From assembly GCA_947627765.1 (NCBI GenBank), contig CANQXA010000001.1, forward strand, positions 59,088-123,087: a DNA stretch of 64,000 bases, read 5' to 3'. The translations under genes were made by a program, and so were the position numbers. Under the pieces are notes generated by a model that was not told the origin of the DNA, did no database searches, and saw only the letters and a list, made by a program, of their open reading frames with translations. Of this stretch, positions 38,870 through 48,695 are shown piece after piece. Source of the DNA: an uncultured Clostridia bacterium (GTDB lineage Bacteria; Bacillota; Clostridia; Christensenellales; Borkfalkiaceae). Within the stretch, counting starts at the first letter, position 1. Each line of letters starts with the position of its first letter.

Positions 38870-40189
38870 TCACTTTAAGCGCGCGGGAAGGACGTCGTAG
38901 CGCGTCAGATCCTCATAGGTCTGGGGACGGACGATGTATTCCGCCTCTCCGTCTTTCACGAGAACGGCGGGCGGGATGAGGTTGCGGTTGTAGTTGGAAG
39001 CCATCGAGTAGTTGTATGCGCCCGTCGAGAAAACGGCGATCAGATCCCCTACGTTCGCCTTCGGGAGGGAAAGATCTTCCCCGATGAGGTCCCCGCTCTC
39101 ACAGCATTTTCCGGCGATGGAAACGAGCTCGCAGGGTTCGTCGTTCATGCGGTTGGCGAGCGCCGCGGTATACTTGGAGCGGTAGAGGCAGTAGCGCGGA
39201 TTTTCGAACATCCCCCCGTCTACGGCGAGATATTTGCGGATCCCGGGGATCTCTTTGACCGATCCCACGGTATAGAGGGTGATCCCCGCCTCCCCGACGA
39301 TCGAACGGCCGGGCTCGAGATAGAGATAGGGCCGCGGGACGCCGTACCGCTCGCAACCCGCTTTGACGGCGGCAAAGAGGGCGGAGAGATAGCCGCGGTA
39401 GCCCTCGGGCGGGATCTTTGCGTCCCCTTCCGCATACCAGATCCCGAAGCCGCCCCCGAGATTGAGCTCTTTCAGGCAAAACATATCCCGTAGAGAGGCG
39501 GCAAAGGCGACGCACGTCTCCGCGGCGATCTCAAACGACTGTTTTTCGAAGATTTGGGAACCGATGTGGCAATGGAATCCGCGAAGATCGAGATGAGGCT
39601 TTTGCAGGATCAGCCCGACCGTCTCCTTTGCCGAACCGTTCGCAACGGAGAATCCGAATTTGGAATCGGGCGTCGCCGTACGGATATAGGCGTGGGTGTG
39701 CGCCTCCACCCCGGGATTGATCCTGAGAAGGACGGGCTGTACGATCCCGCGTTCGGCGGCAAGGGCCTCCAAGCGTTCGATCTCCTGCACGGAGTCTAAG
39801 ACGATCCGCCCGACGCCCGCGTCTAACGCTTCCCGCAGTTCGGACGGCAGTTTGTTGTTGCCGTGCATACAGATCTTTTCGGCGGGGAAGCCCGCTTGGA
39901 GCGCGGTAAAAAGTTCGCCGCCCGAGACGACGTCCGCCCCCAAGCCCTCTTCGTCCGCGATCGCGTACATCGCCTTACAGCAAAATGCTTTGGAGGCATA
40001 CAGGATCCGCCCGTTTCCCCCGTATTCCTCTTCGAGCGCGGTGCGGTAGACCTGCATCATTGCGCGGATCTGACGTTCGTCGAAGACGTAGAGCGGCGTG
40101 GAGAAGCGCTTTGCAAGATCGCAACAGTCGGCGCCTCCGATCTCGAGGTGCCCCTTTTCGTTGATTTTCAGCGTGTTTCGGAAGTTCAT
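38870..40189 (-). CDS. lysA: diaminopimelate decarboxylase
   Basis: TPLYVFDERQIR, YASKAFCCKAMYAIADEEGLGADVVSGGEL, FHCHIGSQIF, EPGRSIVGEAG. Confidence 0.95.
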   Translation of the reverse strand: MNFRNTLKINEKGHLEIGGADCCDLAKRFSTPLYVFDERQIRAMMQVYRTALEEEYGGNGRILYASKAFCCKAMYAIADEEGLGADVVSGGELFTALQAGFPAEKICMHGNNKLPSELREALDAGVGRIVLDSVQEIERLEALAAERGIVQPVLLRINPGVEAHTHAYIRTATPDSKFGFSVANGSAKETVGLILQKPHLDLRGFHCHIGSQIFEKQSFEIAAETCVAFAASLRDMFCLKELNLGGGFGIWYAEGDAKIPPEGYRGYLSALFAAVKAGCERYGVPRPYLYLEPGRSIVGEAGITLYTVGSVKEIPGIRKYLAVDGGMFENPRYCLYRSKYTAALANRMNDEPCELVSIAGKCCESGDLIGEDLSLPKANVGDLIAVFSTGAYNYSMASNYNRNLIPPAVLVKDGEAEYIVRPQTYEDLTRYDVLPARLK

Positions 40190-40256
40190 GGGGCAATTAT
40201 ACTACGTTTCACCGCCGCGGTCAAGAAAAAATGCGCGACATCCCCCGCCGCAAGGC

Positions 40257-40288
40257 GATTATGTCACGCATAATACTATGCAAATATG
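40257..40288 (-). repeat. repeat family A, copy 5 (intergenic lysA-dacF)
   Basis: On minus strand ATATTTGCATAGTATTATGCGTGACATAATC. Confidence 0.65.
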
Positions 40289-40304
40289 GTGATATGTGCA
40301 GACG

Positions 40305-41456
40305 TTACTGCCAATTCCGCGCGGTTTCCCGATAGGCGTCCCACCATGTCATCTTGGGAACGTCCTCCGCGGCGATCAGAGCGCAACTCCCCTTTTCGAT
40401 GCCGCCGATAAAGAGCGTGGCTCTTCCGAGCTTCTCCCCTTTCCGTATGGGCGCTTTTACCTCGGGAAGGTCGTATTCGATGCGATAGTCCACCGTCTCA
40501 CCCCGCTTGGAGAACACCGTAAGCGGCGGGGACGCCTGCACCGCGATCTCGCTCTTTTTGCCGCCTTTGACCTTGACCGTCTCCGTAAGCGGCTCGTCCG
40601 CCTGTAAGACGACGCGCGTTTCATACACGTTGAAGGCGTAATCGAGCATGGCGGCAGTTCCGTCGAAGCGGGACTTGGAGTCGGCGGCTCCGATGACGAC
40701 GGAGACGAGGCGCGTCTCCCCTCTCTTGGCAGTCGCGGCGAGGCAGAAGCCCGCTTCACCCGTAAATCCCGTCTTTCCCCCGTCACAGCCGTTGTAGGAG
40801 CGGATCAGGCGGTTCGTGTTGGTGATGCTCGTCGTCCTGCCGTCGGGGTGCGGGAAGTCTTCCAGCCAAATGCGGGAATTTTCGAAATACTGCCGATGGC
40901 GGATGAGTTCGCGGAACATCAGGGAGACGTCCCTTGCGCAGGAGTACTGCGGATCTTTGGGAAGCCCCGTGCAATTCGAGAAGAGCGTATTGTCCGCGCC
41001 GAGCTCTTTGGCGCGGGCGTTCATTTTGGCGACGAAGGCGGACTCACTGCCCGCGATCCGCTCGGCAAGGGCCACGCACGAGTCGTTGGCGGAGCATACC
41101 GCGACCGTTTTGACAAGGGACTTTGCGGGATACGAGAGCCCCGTCTGCAAAAAGACCTGCGAGCCTCCCATTCCCGCCGCGCTTTCGCTCACAGTAATGA
41201 GTTCGTCAGGGGAATAGACGCCCTGTTCCTCGGCTTCGAAGCAGAGGAGCAACGTCATGATCTTACACATACTCGCGATGGGAAGCCGCTTGGTTTCCTC
41301 TTTAGAGTACACCGCTTCCCCCGTCTCTGCGTCCGCAAGATAGGCCGCTTTGCAGGCGGGAGCGGGAAATTCATCCGCACGGGCGATGAGATTCCCCGTC
41401 GGGATCATAGTACAAGCCGCAAGCGCGGCGAGAGTTACCGTCCATAATTTTTTCAT
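40305..41456 (-). CDS. D-alanyl-D-alanine carboxypeptidase (S11)
   Basis: Signal peptide MKKLWTVTLAALAAC; PIASMCKIMT, CSANDSCVALAE, DGGKTGFTGEAGFCLAA. Confidence 0.9.
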   Translation of the reverse strand: MKKLWTVTLAALAACTMIPTGNLIARADEFPAPACKAAYLADAETGEAVYSKEETKRLPIASMCKIMTLLLCFEAEEQGVYSPDELITVSESAAGMGGSQVFLQTGLSYPAKSLVKTVAVCSANDSCVALAERIAGSESAFVAKMNARAKELGADNTLFSNCTGLPKDPQYSCARDVSLMFRELIRHRQYFENSRIWLEDFPHPDGRTTSITNTNRLIRSYNGCDGGKTGFTGEAGFCLAATAKRGETRLVSVVIGAADSKSRFDGTAAMLDYAFNVYETRVVLQADEPLTETVKVKGGKKSEIAVQASPPLTVFSKRGETVDYRIEYDLPEVKAPIRKGEKLGRATLFIGGIEKGSCALIAAEDVPKMTWWDAYRETARNWQ

Positions 41457-41488
41457 ACCCGCAGTTTGTGCGGTTTTATGAAAATCAT

Positions 41489-42085
41489 TCAAAATAATTG
41501 TCCGACGGGATGAAAGATGACGAGCAGAAGGAGCATCTCGAGAAGACAAATGAGGGCGGCGACGGCGAGCAATGCGAGAAAGTCGAAGAGCAGTTCCGTC
41601 AGATCGGAGCGGCAGAAACGGAACGTCCCCGCTCTTCCGCAGGAGAGGACGGTCGCGCCGAGAAAGACTGCGTCCGTCAGCAAATGGATGGGAAGGAAGA
41701 GGACGAATACGACAAGAAGTCCCGAAACGCCGTAGACCGAGCAGAGGATCGCGATACTGCCGCCGAAGGTATAGGAGCGATAGAGCAGTACGGCGGGCGG
41801 GACGGCGAGCGCGACGAAATGGATCCCCGAGAGGGCGAGGAGGGCAAGCCAGAGCGCGCACCCTGCCGTCCGTTCCAAAAAGATCAAGAAGACATTGCGG
41901 CGCGAATAGACGATCTGCACGAGAAAGCGGTCCACCCTGTTGAGATGAAATTCATAGAAGGCGGGCGTTTTTACGAAGCAGATCCCGAGAATGATCCCCG
42001 CCAAATAGACGATCGCGAAGACGAGGAGCGTTTTTTTCCGCGCGATCACTCTCGATAGACAGTCACGGAAAAGGGGAAGGCTCAT
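41489..42085 (-). CDS. spoIIM: stage II sporulation protein M-like membrane protein
   Basis: Multispanning protein, YRSYTFGGSIAILCSVYG; position near spoIVB. Confidence 0.65.
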   Translation of the reverse strand: MSLPLFRDCLSRVIARKKTLLVFAIVYLAGIILGICFVKTPAFYEFHLNRVDRFLVQIVYSRRNVFLIFLERTAGCALWLALLALSGIHFVALAVPPAVLLYRSYTFGGSIAILCSVYGVSGLLVVFVLFLPIHLLTDAVFLGATVLSCGRAGTFRFCRSDLTELLFDFLALLAVAALICLLEMLLLLVIFHPVGQLF

Positions 42086-42103
42086 ATCACCATGATATGA
42101 GCC
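42079..42103. repeat. 11-3-11 palindrome overlapping the spoIIM-like start codon
   Basis: GGCTCATATCA-CCA-TGATATGAGCC. Confidence 0.8.
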
Positions 42104-42130
42104 CTCGGCGCGGATTATGTCAGTTTTCGT

Positions 42131-42190
42131 CGAGCATCCTGTCGATGGCGATCCCGTACCCGCGCGTGGGATCGTTCAAAAAGACATAGG
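42131..42190 (-). pseudogene. duplicated fragment of the spoIVB 3' end
   Basis: 60 bp nearly identical to 45931-45990; encodes ..FLNDPTRGYGIAIDRMLDEN*. Confidence 0.85.
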
Positions 42191-42236
42191 GTTAATAAGT
42201 CACAAACAATTTTATATAAATTTCTTTCTATTCTGA

Positions 42237-43127
42237 CTATTCTTTGATTCCGCCGAGCATGAGGTCGCCCACGAGCCTCTTTTGAAAGCAAAGGAAGATG
42301 ATAAAAACCGGAGCGAGGAGAAGGATCGCCCCCGCAATCTTCATGGTCGGCCATGCAGAAGCGGTCCGCGTGTCAAAGAAGAAATAGTACATTCCGTATG
42401 CCGCCGTCGGGAAGGAAGGCAGAAAGAGCATTGGGGTTTGATAGTCGTTCCAAAAACCGATAAATTTGATCAGCATGACGGTAAGAAAGAGCTTGTCCGA
42501 AAGAGGAAGTGCGATTTCCAGAAAGATGCGTAAATTACCCGCCCCGTCGATCTCAGCGGCTTCTGCAATATCTTTCGGTGCTCCCGCATACGCCGCGTGG
42601 AAGATGAGAAAGTAAATGCCGAGAAAGCTCGCCTGCATGAGCCAAACGCCGAAGAATGAATCGTAGAGCCCGAAAAGCGACATCAACCGCAGTTGAGACG
42701 GGAGTGCACCGACAATGGGAAATGCGAGCGTGACAACGACGACCGCATAGACGATCTTTCCGAAGCGGAAGGGAAACCTCGCGGTAACGTATGCCGTGAC
42801 GCAGGGCACAAGCGTCGCAAAAAACGCTCCGCCTAACGCATAGAGTAAGGAATAGCCGTATTGAACAAGTAACCCGATTTGTACCCTTCCTCCATGGAGG
42901 GGTACGTTGAAGGTCTTAAATGCATTGAGATAATTTTCAAAATGCCATTTACCTTCCGGAAAACCGATCGGGGAGGCACGGAATTGGGCAACGGACTTCA
43001 AGGAAACGGATAATCCCCAAATTAGCAAAAGCAAAACGAGCAAAAAATATGCCGTCATGAGCAAAAAAATGAGAAATACGGGTAGTCCGTCCGAACTTAT
43101 TTTGACTTTTTTCCTAAAATATTTCAT
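42237..43127 (-). CDS. carbohydrate ABC transporter permease (MalG type)
   Basis: Six TM protein with ..AAEIDGAGNLRIFLEIALPLSDKLF.. (EAA loop). Confidence 0.88.
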   Translation of the reverse strand: MKYFRKKVKISSDGLPVFLIFLLMTAYFLLVLLLLIWGLSVSLKSVAQFRASPIGFPEGKWHFENYLNAFKTFNVPLHGGRVQIGLLVQYGYSLLYALGGAFFATLVPCVTAYVTARFPFRFGKIVYAVVVVTLAFPIVGALPSQLRLMSLFGLYDSFFGVWLMQASFLGIYFLIFHAAYAGAPKDIAEAAEIDGAGNLRIFLEIALPLSDKLFLTVMLIKFIGFWNDYQTPMLFLPSFPTAAYGMYYFFFDTRTASAWPTMKIAGAILLLAPVFIIFLCFQKRLVGDLMLGGIKE

Positions 43128-43128
43128 A

Positions 43129-44001
43129 TCAATCCGCCGAAGGACCTAATCTGAGCAATAATTTTTTTGAAAAAAGCGCAAGCGGCGCAGTGACGAGCGT
43201 GAAGAGCGCGCCCATCGCGGCGAGTACGGGGTACTCGGCAAGCGTTGCGTTCCGCGTTTGCCGAAAGAGATAGTATCCGTAAGTAAAGAGCGCAGGATCG
43301 GCATCGTCTGCATAGAAGTGATAAAGTCCCATCTGTCCGACGAAGATTCCCGCAATGTCAATCACGAGAAAAGTGACAAGTGTGGGATAGATCATGGGCA
43401 ACGTTATGTAAATAAACTCTTTCAAGAACGTGCAACCGTCCAATTTTGCTGCCTCGGAAAGCGTCTCCGGGATCGCGCTCATCGTGCCCGATAAGACGAG
43501 TACACTCGTCCCAAGTCCCATCCAAATTTGATAGAAGAGCAGAACAAAAAGCGCAGCTCCTCCCGAAAAGAGCCCTTCCGTATGGAAAAGAACGGGAAAG
43601 GCGCGTTCGCCAAAGTATTTGAAGAGTACCGCCATTGCGATAGCGGAAAGGAGCGTCGGCAATACGATGCCGATCTTCAAGAGATTGGCAAAAGGTTTTT
43701 TCTTGGCAATATAATAGGAAAATAAAACACCAAGTCCGTCCCCGATCAAAGAAAATACAAAGAGGAGCAGTGTATTTTTCCAGGCGGCAGAGAGTTCCGG
43801 TGAGTGAAATAGACGATAGAACGCCTGCCTGAATTGTTCAAGCCCCGCAAAGGAAGTCTCCCCCGTAGAATAGTCGTAACGCTCAAATGCCATAATCAGG
43901 GAATTGGCATTGACTGCAATGTAGAAAATCGCAAATTGCAGGAGCGGAAATGCGAGCATTGCCACATAGAAGATCAGGTCGTTGCGCTTTTTTGTACGCA
44001 T
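43129..44001 (-). CDS. sugar ABC transporter permease (MalF/UgpA type)
   Basis: EAA loop ..SEAAKLDGCTFLKEFIYITLPMIYPTLVTF. Confidence 0.88.
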   Translation of the reverse strand: MRTKKRNDLIFYVAMLAFPLLQFAIFYIAVNANSLIMAFERYDYSTGETSFAGLEQFRQAFYRLFHSPELSAAWKNTLLLFVFSLIGDGLGVLFSYYIAKKKPFANLLKIGIVLPTLLSAIAMAVLFKYFGERAFPVLFHTEGLFSGGAALFVLLFYQIWMGLGTSVLVLSGTMSAIPETLSEAAKLDGCTFLKEFIYITLPMIYPTLVTFLVIDIAGIFVGQMGLYHFYADDADPALFTYGYYLFRQTRNATLAEYPVLAAMGALFTLVTAPLALFSKKLLLRLGPSAD

Positions 44002-44020
44002 TGACCTTCTCCCCTTCCGC

Positions 44021-45757
44021 TCATTGGAAATGCGTGCCATACAGTTCCCCCCATGAGGATGCAGAATACTGCTCTTCCATCCCGAAGAAGTATTCGGCGG
44101 CAGAGACACCATTGCGGAAACTATCAATAGGACAACTCTGCGAGAGTCTTCCGATGACCGCGCTCCAACGCTTGTCAAGATTAAAATCGGATTGGTGGTT
44201 GAGATAGAGCGGATTCGTGTCGAACGGATAGACGATCGCAGTGTCTCCCTTGTTTTTGAGCGATAAAACAGAGCTGCCGAATGAGGTCATCTTTTTGAGT
44301 TCGCTTTCCGGCATATCATAGCGAAGGGAACGCGGCGTGTTCGTCATCGCCGTGAATTCCACGAGGGATCGGTCGGTATAACAGTAGCGCAGGAACGCTT
44401 TTGCGAGCGGGATTTTCGCGGGATCGATCTTTGCATTGATGAAGGCAAGACTGTAGAGATTATCGAGGAGCGTTGTGTTTCCCGAGCGGCTTTCATCCGC
44501 CTTGGGAAGAGGAAGGAAGCCTAACCTGCGATTCTTACGAAGCGCTCTTTCCCCGTACTCTTCCGCGAGCATCGCAAAGCTCCCCGAGGCTTCCGCTTCG
44601 TTCTCCCAGTAGATGCCGTCTATGAAAAAGCCGATCGGACTGTCCGTAAAGCTGCTTTCGAGGAATCCATACTGTGCCTCCGTGTGAGAACAGGCGTCGT
44701 TCTTCGCATCCGCGTGGAGATACCGCCCGTCGGAGGCGAGACGGTCCAAAAAGCTCAAAGCATAAGCGCGTCCCGCCTGTTTGATGAGTTTCCAACCCGA
44801 GCGTGCGTCGATCTCGGTCGGCTCTTCCGGCACGACAGAGATCACCTTCCCCGAGGCATCCACCTGAAAGTCCTTCAAAAGGTCGTTCGCCACGCCGTTA
44901 AAGGAATAGTTGAGAGACATTTGCTCTTCGCCTTCAAAATCGGCAAAGAGTGCCGTCAAGAAGCTGTTCAGATAGACGTTGCGCGTCTCTCCCGCATAGG
45001 TGAGCGGCGTAATGCCCTTTTCAAGCATATGATCGCACAGCTCGAAGAACTCGTCATAGGTCGCGGGAAGCCCGTCGTCCGCCGAATAATCGATCCCCCC
45101 TTCCGACCCCGTTTTTCCGTCGGGACCGAGGGAACGCGCTTCCTCTGCGCTCTTTACAAATTTCCCGTTTGTGCCGTCTTTCGCAAAATAAAGATTTTCC
45201 CGCTCGAAAAGATCAATATCATAGGAGAGTCCGAAATAGGACGCATAGTGCGGAACCGCATAGATCTTTCCGTCATGTTCAAAATAGCTCTTCTGCGCTT
45301 CGTTGAATTTGTCGAAGATGCTCCCCTCTTCGCCGTATTCGGAAAGATCTTCCTTTACGGCATCTGTGATATCAAGGAACTTTCCTTGGAAGATGCCGTC
45401 GTAATAGTAGCCGCGCTCGGTAAAAAAGAGATCCTGCGGATAGGCTTCCATGTTGGCAAGCAAAGTTTGCCCGCTTTTCTTGTTGCCGTCGATTATGATC
45501 TGCACTCCCGTCTTGCCGGGAAGAAAGGCGGTTTCGGCGTTCTCCTCCTCGAAGCGCGTGGCGACGGCTTTCAGCCAATCGTTGCCGAAGCCGCCTTCGT
45601 AACTCGACACATAGAGTTGGGCTTTGTTCGGGTCGATCCCGTTATTTCCTCCGCATCCCGTGACGCCTGCGAGCGCCAATGTTAGAGCGCAAAAAATGCC
45701 AACGGTCTTTTTCATTGCGTTTTTTCTCTTCTCGTTTTTCCGATCGATATTTGCCAT
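44021..45757 (-). CDS. extracellular solute-binding lipoprotein
   Basis: Lipobox LALAGVTGCGG; sugar-SBP-like body; upstream of two permeases. Confidence 0.85.
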   Translation of the reverse strand: MANIDRKNEKRKNAMKKTVGIFCALTLALAGVTGCGGNNGIDPNKAQLYVSSYEGGFGNDWLKAVATRFEEENAETAFLPGKTGVQIIIDGNKKSGQTLLANMEAYPQDLFFTERGYYYDGIFQGKFLDITDAVKEDLSEYGEEGSIFDKFNEAQKSYFEHDGKIYAVPHYASYFGLSYDIDLFERENLYFAKDGTNGKFVKSAEEARSLGPDGKTGSEGGIDYSADDGLPATYDEFFELCDHMLEKGITPLTYAGETRNVYLNSFLTALFADFEGEEQMSLNYSFNGVANDLLKDFQVDASGKVISVVPEEPTEIDARSGWKLIKQAGRAYALSFLDRLASDGRYLHADAKNDACSHTEAQYGFLESSFTDSPIGFFIDGIYWENEAEASGSFAMLAEEYGERALRKNRRLGFLPLPKADESRSGNTTLLDNLYSLAFINAKIDPAKIPLAKAFLRYCYTDRSLVEFTAMTNTPRSLRYDMPESELKKMTSFGSSVLSLKNKGDTAIVYPFDTNPLYLNHQSDFNLDKRWSAVIGRLSQSCPIDSFRNGVSAAEYFFGMEEQYSASSWGELYGTHFQ

Positions 45758-45796
45758 TTCGCTTTCCTCATCTGTATGGCGCTGATGTATGCGTTA

Positions 45797-45825
45797 ATTA
45801 TAACATATTTCAAAAAGAATTTCAA
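45797..45825 (-). promoter_or_regulatory. SigA-type promoter of the ABC operon
   Basis: On minus strand TTGAAA-17 nt-TATAAT. Confidence 0.75.
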
Positions 45826-45922
45826 CTGTCTGCGACGGTATCGCTGTATTTTCCCCATTGACGGTACAGAGATCTGCTTTTGTAACAAAAAAAGTCTGCG
45901 GGGTTCGCAGACTTGGTTTGAT

Positions 45923-46936
45923 TCAATTTTCGAGCATCCTGTCGATGGCGATCCCGTATCCGCGCGTGGGATCGTTCAAAAAGACATGGGTGACGGCGCC
46001 GATCAGCTTGCCGTTCTGGAGAATGGGACTTCCGCTCATTCCCTGTACGATGCCGCCCGTTTCGTCGAGCAGGCGTTCGTCCGTCACTTTGATGACAAAG
46101 TTCTTGTTTTCGCGGTTCCCCTCGTCTACTTTGGCGATGGAGATCTCGTATTTCTGCGGACAAGTCCCGTCTACCGTCGAATATATGACGGCCTTTCCGA
46201 TGGTAGCTTCGGAGACGGAAGCCCGCTCCACGAGTTCGCAGTGGGAAAAGTCGTAGTTCTTATCGAAGGTCCCGTAGAGCCCTGTAGCGCAGACTTTATC
46301 CGCTTTCCCGATCATGGCGTCGTTCATAAAGAGCCCGCGCAGTTCCCCCGCCCTTCCGCGCGTTCCGCGGTTTACGCCGATCACACTGCAAAGATAGACT
46401 TTCGGGTCGGAGATCGTGAGCGGATTTTTGTTTTCATCGCATACGGAATGCCCGAGCGCCCCGAAGCGGTAGGTATTTTTATCGACATAGGTCACGGTCC
46501 CGATCCCCGCAAGCGTATCGCGGATCAGAACGCCGATCTTATATTTTTCCGTCTTTTTGTCTTTGACGGGGACGAGATTGACTTGCGCGGTATCTCCCTT
46601 GCGGCGTACGGTGAGGACGACTTCCTCCCCTCCGCTCCGTTCGAGCGCCGCATTGAGGTCGGCGATCGTCTTGACCGCGATCCCGTCCACGGCGACGATC
46701 GTATCGCCGATGCGGATCCCCGCGTCTTCGGCGGGGCGGTGCAGACCGTCTTCCGCCGCGACGTCGGACAATCCGATGACTTCGGCGCCCTCCGCGGAGA
46801 GCATGAAGCCCGCGGTCATTCCTCCGATATAATAGAGCTCCGCCTCATCCGCCCTTGCCTCCACTGTCGGAATAAGACTGCCCGCGAGGGCAAGCGGGAC
46901 AAGTAGCGCGGCAATAAAAAATTTCAGCTTACGCAT
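45923..46936 (-). CDS. spoIVB: SpoIVB peptidase
   Basis: PDZ segment then GGIVQGMSGSPILQNGKLIGAVTHVFLNDPTRGYGIAIDRMLEN. Confidence 0.93.
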   Translation of the reverse strand: MRKLKFFIAALLVPLALAGSLIPTVEARADEAELYYIGGMTAGFMLSAEGAEVIGLSDVAAEDGLHRPAEDAGIRIGDTIVAVDGIAVKTIADLNAALERSGGEEVVLTVRRKGDTAQVNLVPVKDKKTEKYKIGVLIRDTLAGIGTVTYVDKNTYRFGALGHSVCDENKNPLTISDPKVYLCSVIGVNRGTRGRAGELRGLFMNDAMIGKADKVCATGLYGTFDKNYDFSHCELVERASVSEATIGKAVIYSTVDGTCPQKYEISIAKVDEGNRENKNFVIKVTDERLLDETGGIVQGMSGSPILQNGKLIGAVTHVFLNDPTRGYGIAIDRMLEN

Positions 46937-47003
46937 GAGTACCTCCGTATGCAGAAGATAATTTGCGTAAGCCGAAAAATTCTATTCCGTTGGGATGAGA
47001 TCC

Positions 47004-48689
47004 TTAGAGGGAGTTTTTGTAAGCGTCTGCTTCGGCGAGCAGGTCGCCCGCGTGGGCGAGGACGTGTTCGCTCTCCGTGCCGCCGATCAGACGGGCAAGT
47101 TCTTTGAGCCGCTCTTCGCCCTCGACTTCGCGGATATGCGTTAAGGTCTTTGCCCCCTCTTCTGCCTTTTCGATGACGAACTCGCGGTCGGCAAAGGAGG
47201 CGATGCGCGCGAGGTGGGTCACGGCGATGATCTGGACGTCTTTCGCAATGACGGCAAACTTTTCGGCGATGGAGCGCGCGGTCTTCCCGCCGATCCCGGC
47301 GTCGATCTCGTCGAAGATATAGGTCCCGACCACCCCGGTCCGCAGTTGCGCTTTCACCGCAAGCATGAAGCGGCTCATTTCGCCGCCGCTGATGATCTTG
47401 CCGAGTTCTTTCAGCGGTTCTCCCGCATTGGCGGAAAAGAGGAATTTCACGCGGTCCAACCCTTCGCGGGTGGCTGTGGGGACGTCTTCCTCCGTATATT
47501 CTCCGAAATCGATCTCGAATTTGGCGGAAGGAATATTGAGCGAGCGCAACTCTCCGACCACCCGCCCCGTGAAGGAACTTGCCGCAGTCTTGCGCGCCGC
47601 GGTGAGCTCTTTGCAGGCGGCGTACAGCGCGCCGTCCGTCCGTTTCAGTTTCGCCGACAGCTTTTCCCGCCTTTCCGCACTGCTCTCCAAGAGATCGTAT
47701 TCCTTGACGGCGTTTTCGTAGAATTCCATAATTTGGGAATAACTGCCGCCGTATTTCTTTTTGAGAGTCTTGATCTCGTCGAGCCGCGCTTCGACGCGTT
47801 CCGCTTCCCCTTCGTCCATCTCCATCTCGCCCGCGAGATCGTCGATACATCCCGCGATGTCTTCGAGCTCTGCGGCGGCGTTCTCCAAGCGCTCCGCAAG
47901 TGCGGCGCATGAATTTTCGTAACGGACGATCGCGGAGACTGCACGGTGTGCGCTCCGTACGGAATCGCTCCCCTGCCCGTCGGCGAGCAAACTGTCCCGC
48001 GCGCTTCGCAAACCTTCGAGGATGCGCTCCGCATTCCGGAAACGGTCGCGGCGGACGGTCAACTCTTCTTCTTCCCCTTCCTGCAAGTCTGCGCGGGCGA
48101 TCTCGTCGATCTGGAAGCGCAGAATGTCCATACGACGGCTGCGCTCGCCCTCGTCCCCGCCGAGAAGGGCAAGGTCGGAAAGGATCTTTTTGCGGGTCTC
48201 GAGAAGATCGTGCACGCGCGCCTTGGAGGCGGCGACGGGTTCCCCCGCCATCGCGTCGAGCAGTTTGAGCTGGTTGCTTTCTTTTAGTAAAAAGAAATGC
48301 TCGCTCTGCCCGTGAACGTCTACGAGGAGCGAGGTGACGCGCCGCAGCATCGCCGCGGTGACCGACATTCCGTTGAGTTTTAAGGATCCTTTTCCCTCTT
48401 TGGTCAGTTTACGGGAGATGACGAGCGTATCTTCGGGTTCGACGCCGAGCTCCTCGAGCAAGCCGTCCATTCCCGCAGGAGCGGAAAATTCTGCCTGTAC
48501 GGTACAGAATTCCTCTCCAGTGCGCACCATTCCCTTATCCGCCTTGGCGCCGAGCACGAAGTCGATCGAATCGAGGATGACCGATTTTCCCGAGCCCGTT
48601 TCGCCCGTCAGGACATTCAATCCCTCCGAAAATTCGAGTTCGGCGCGTTCGATGAGGGCGACGTTCCGGATCAGTAGCCTTTTCAGCAT
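47004..48689 (-). CDS. recN: DNA repair protein RecN
   Basis: MLKRLLIRNVALIERAELEFSEGLNVLTGETGSGKSVILDSI; ISGGEMSRFMLAVKA; TYIFDEIDAGIGGKTA. Confidence 0.95.
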   Translation of the reverse strand: MLKRLLIRNVALIERAELEFSEGLNVLTGETGSGKSVILDSIDFVLGAKADKGMVRTGEEFCTVQAEFSAPAGMDGLLEELGVEPEDTLVISRKLTKEGKGSLKLNGMSVTAAMLRRVTSLLVDVHGQSEHFFLLKESNQLKLLDAMAGEPVAASKARVHDLLETRKKILSDLALLGGDEGERSRRMDILRFQIDEIARADLQEGEEEELTVRRDRFRNAERILEGLRSARDSLLADGQGSDSVRSAHRAVSAIVRYENSCAALAERLENAAAELEDIAGCIDDLAGEMEMDEGEAERVEARLDEIKTLKKKYGGSYSQIMEFYENAVKEYDLLESSAERREKLSAKLKRTDGALYAACKELTAARKTAASSFTGRVVGELRSLNIPSAKFEIDFGEYTEEDVPTATREGLDRVKFLFSANAGEPLKELGKIISGGEMSRFMLAVKAQLRTGVVGTYIFDEIDAGIGGKTARSIAEKFAVIAKDVQIIAVTHLARIASFADREFVIEKAEEGAKTLTHIREVEGEERLKELARLIGGTESEHVLAHAGDLLAEADAYKNSL

Positions 48690-48695
48690 GAAGAA

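Larger units (their letters stand above)
42191..45930. mobile_element. putative acquired insertion carrying an ABC importer, bounded by the spoIVB 3' duplication
   Basis: Direct repeats 42131-42190 and 45931-45990, visibly more AT-rich content between, own promoter. Confidence 0.6.

Noticed and set aside
42112-42123. ATTATGTCAG next to the duplicated spoIVB end, resembling half of family A
   Set aside because: Too short and partial to count as a copy, though its place at the insertion boundary is worth remembering.
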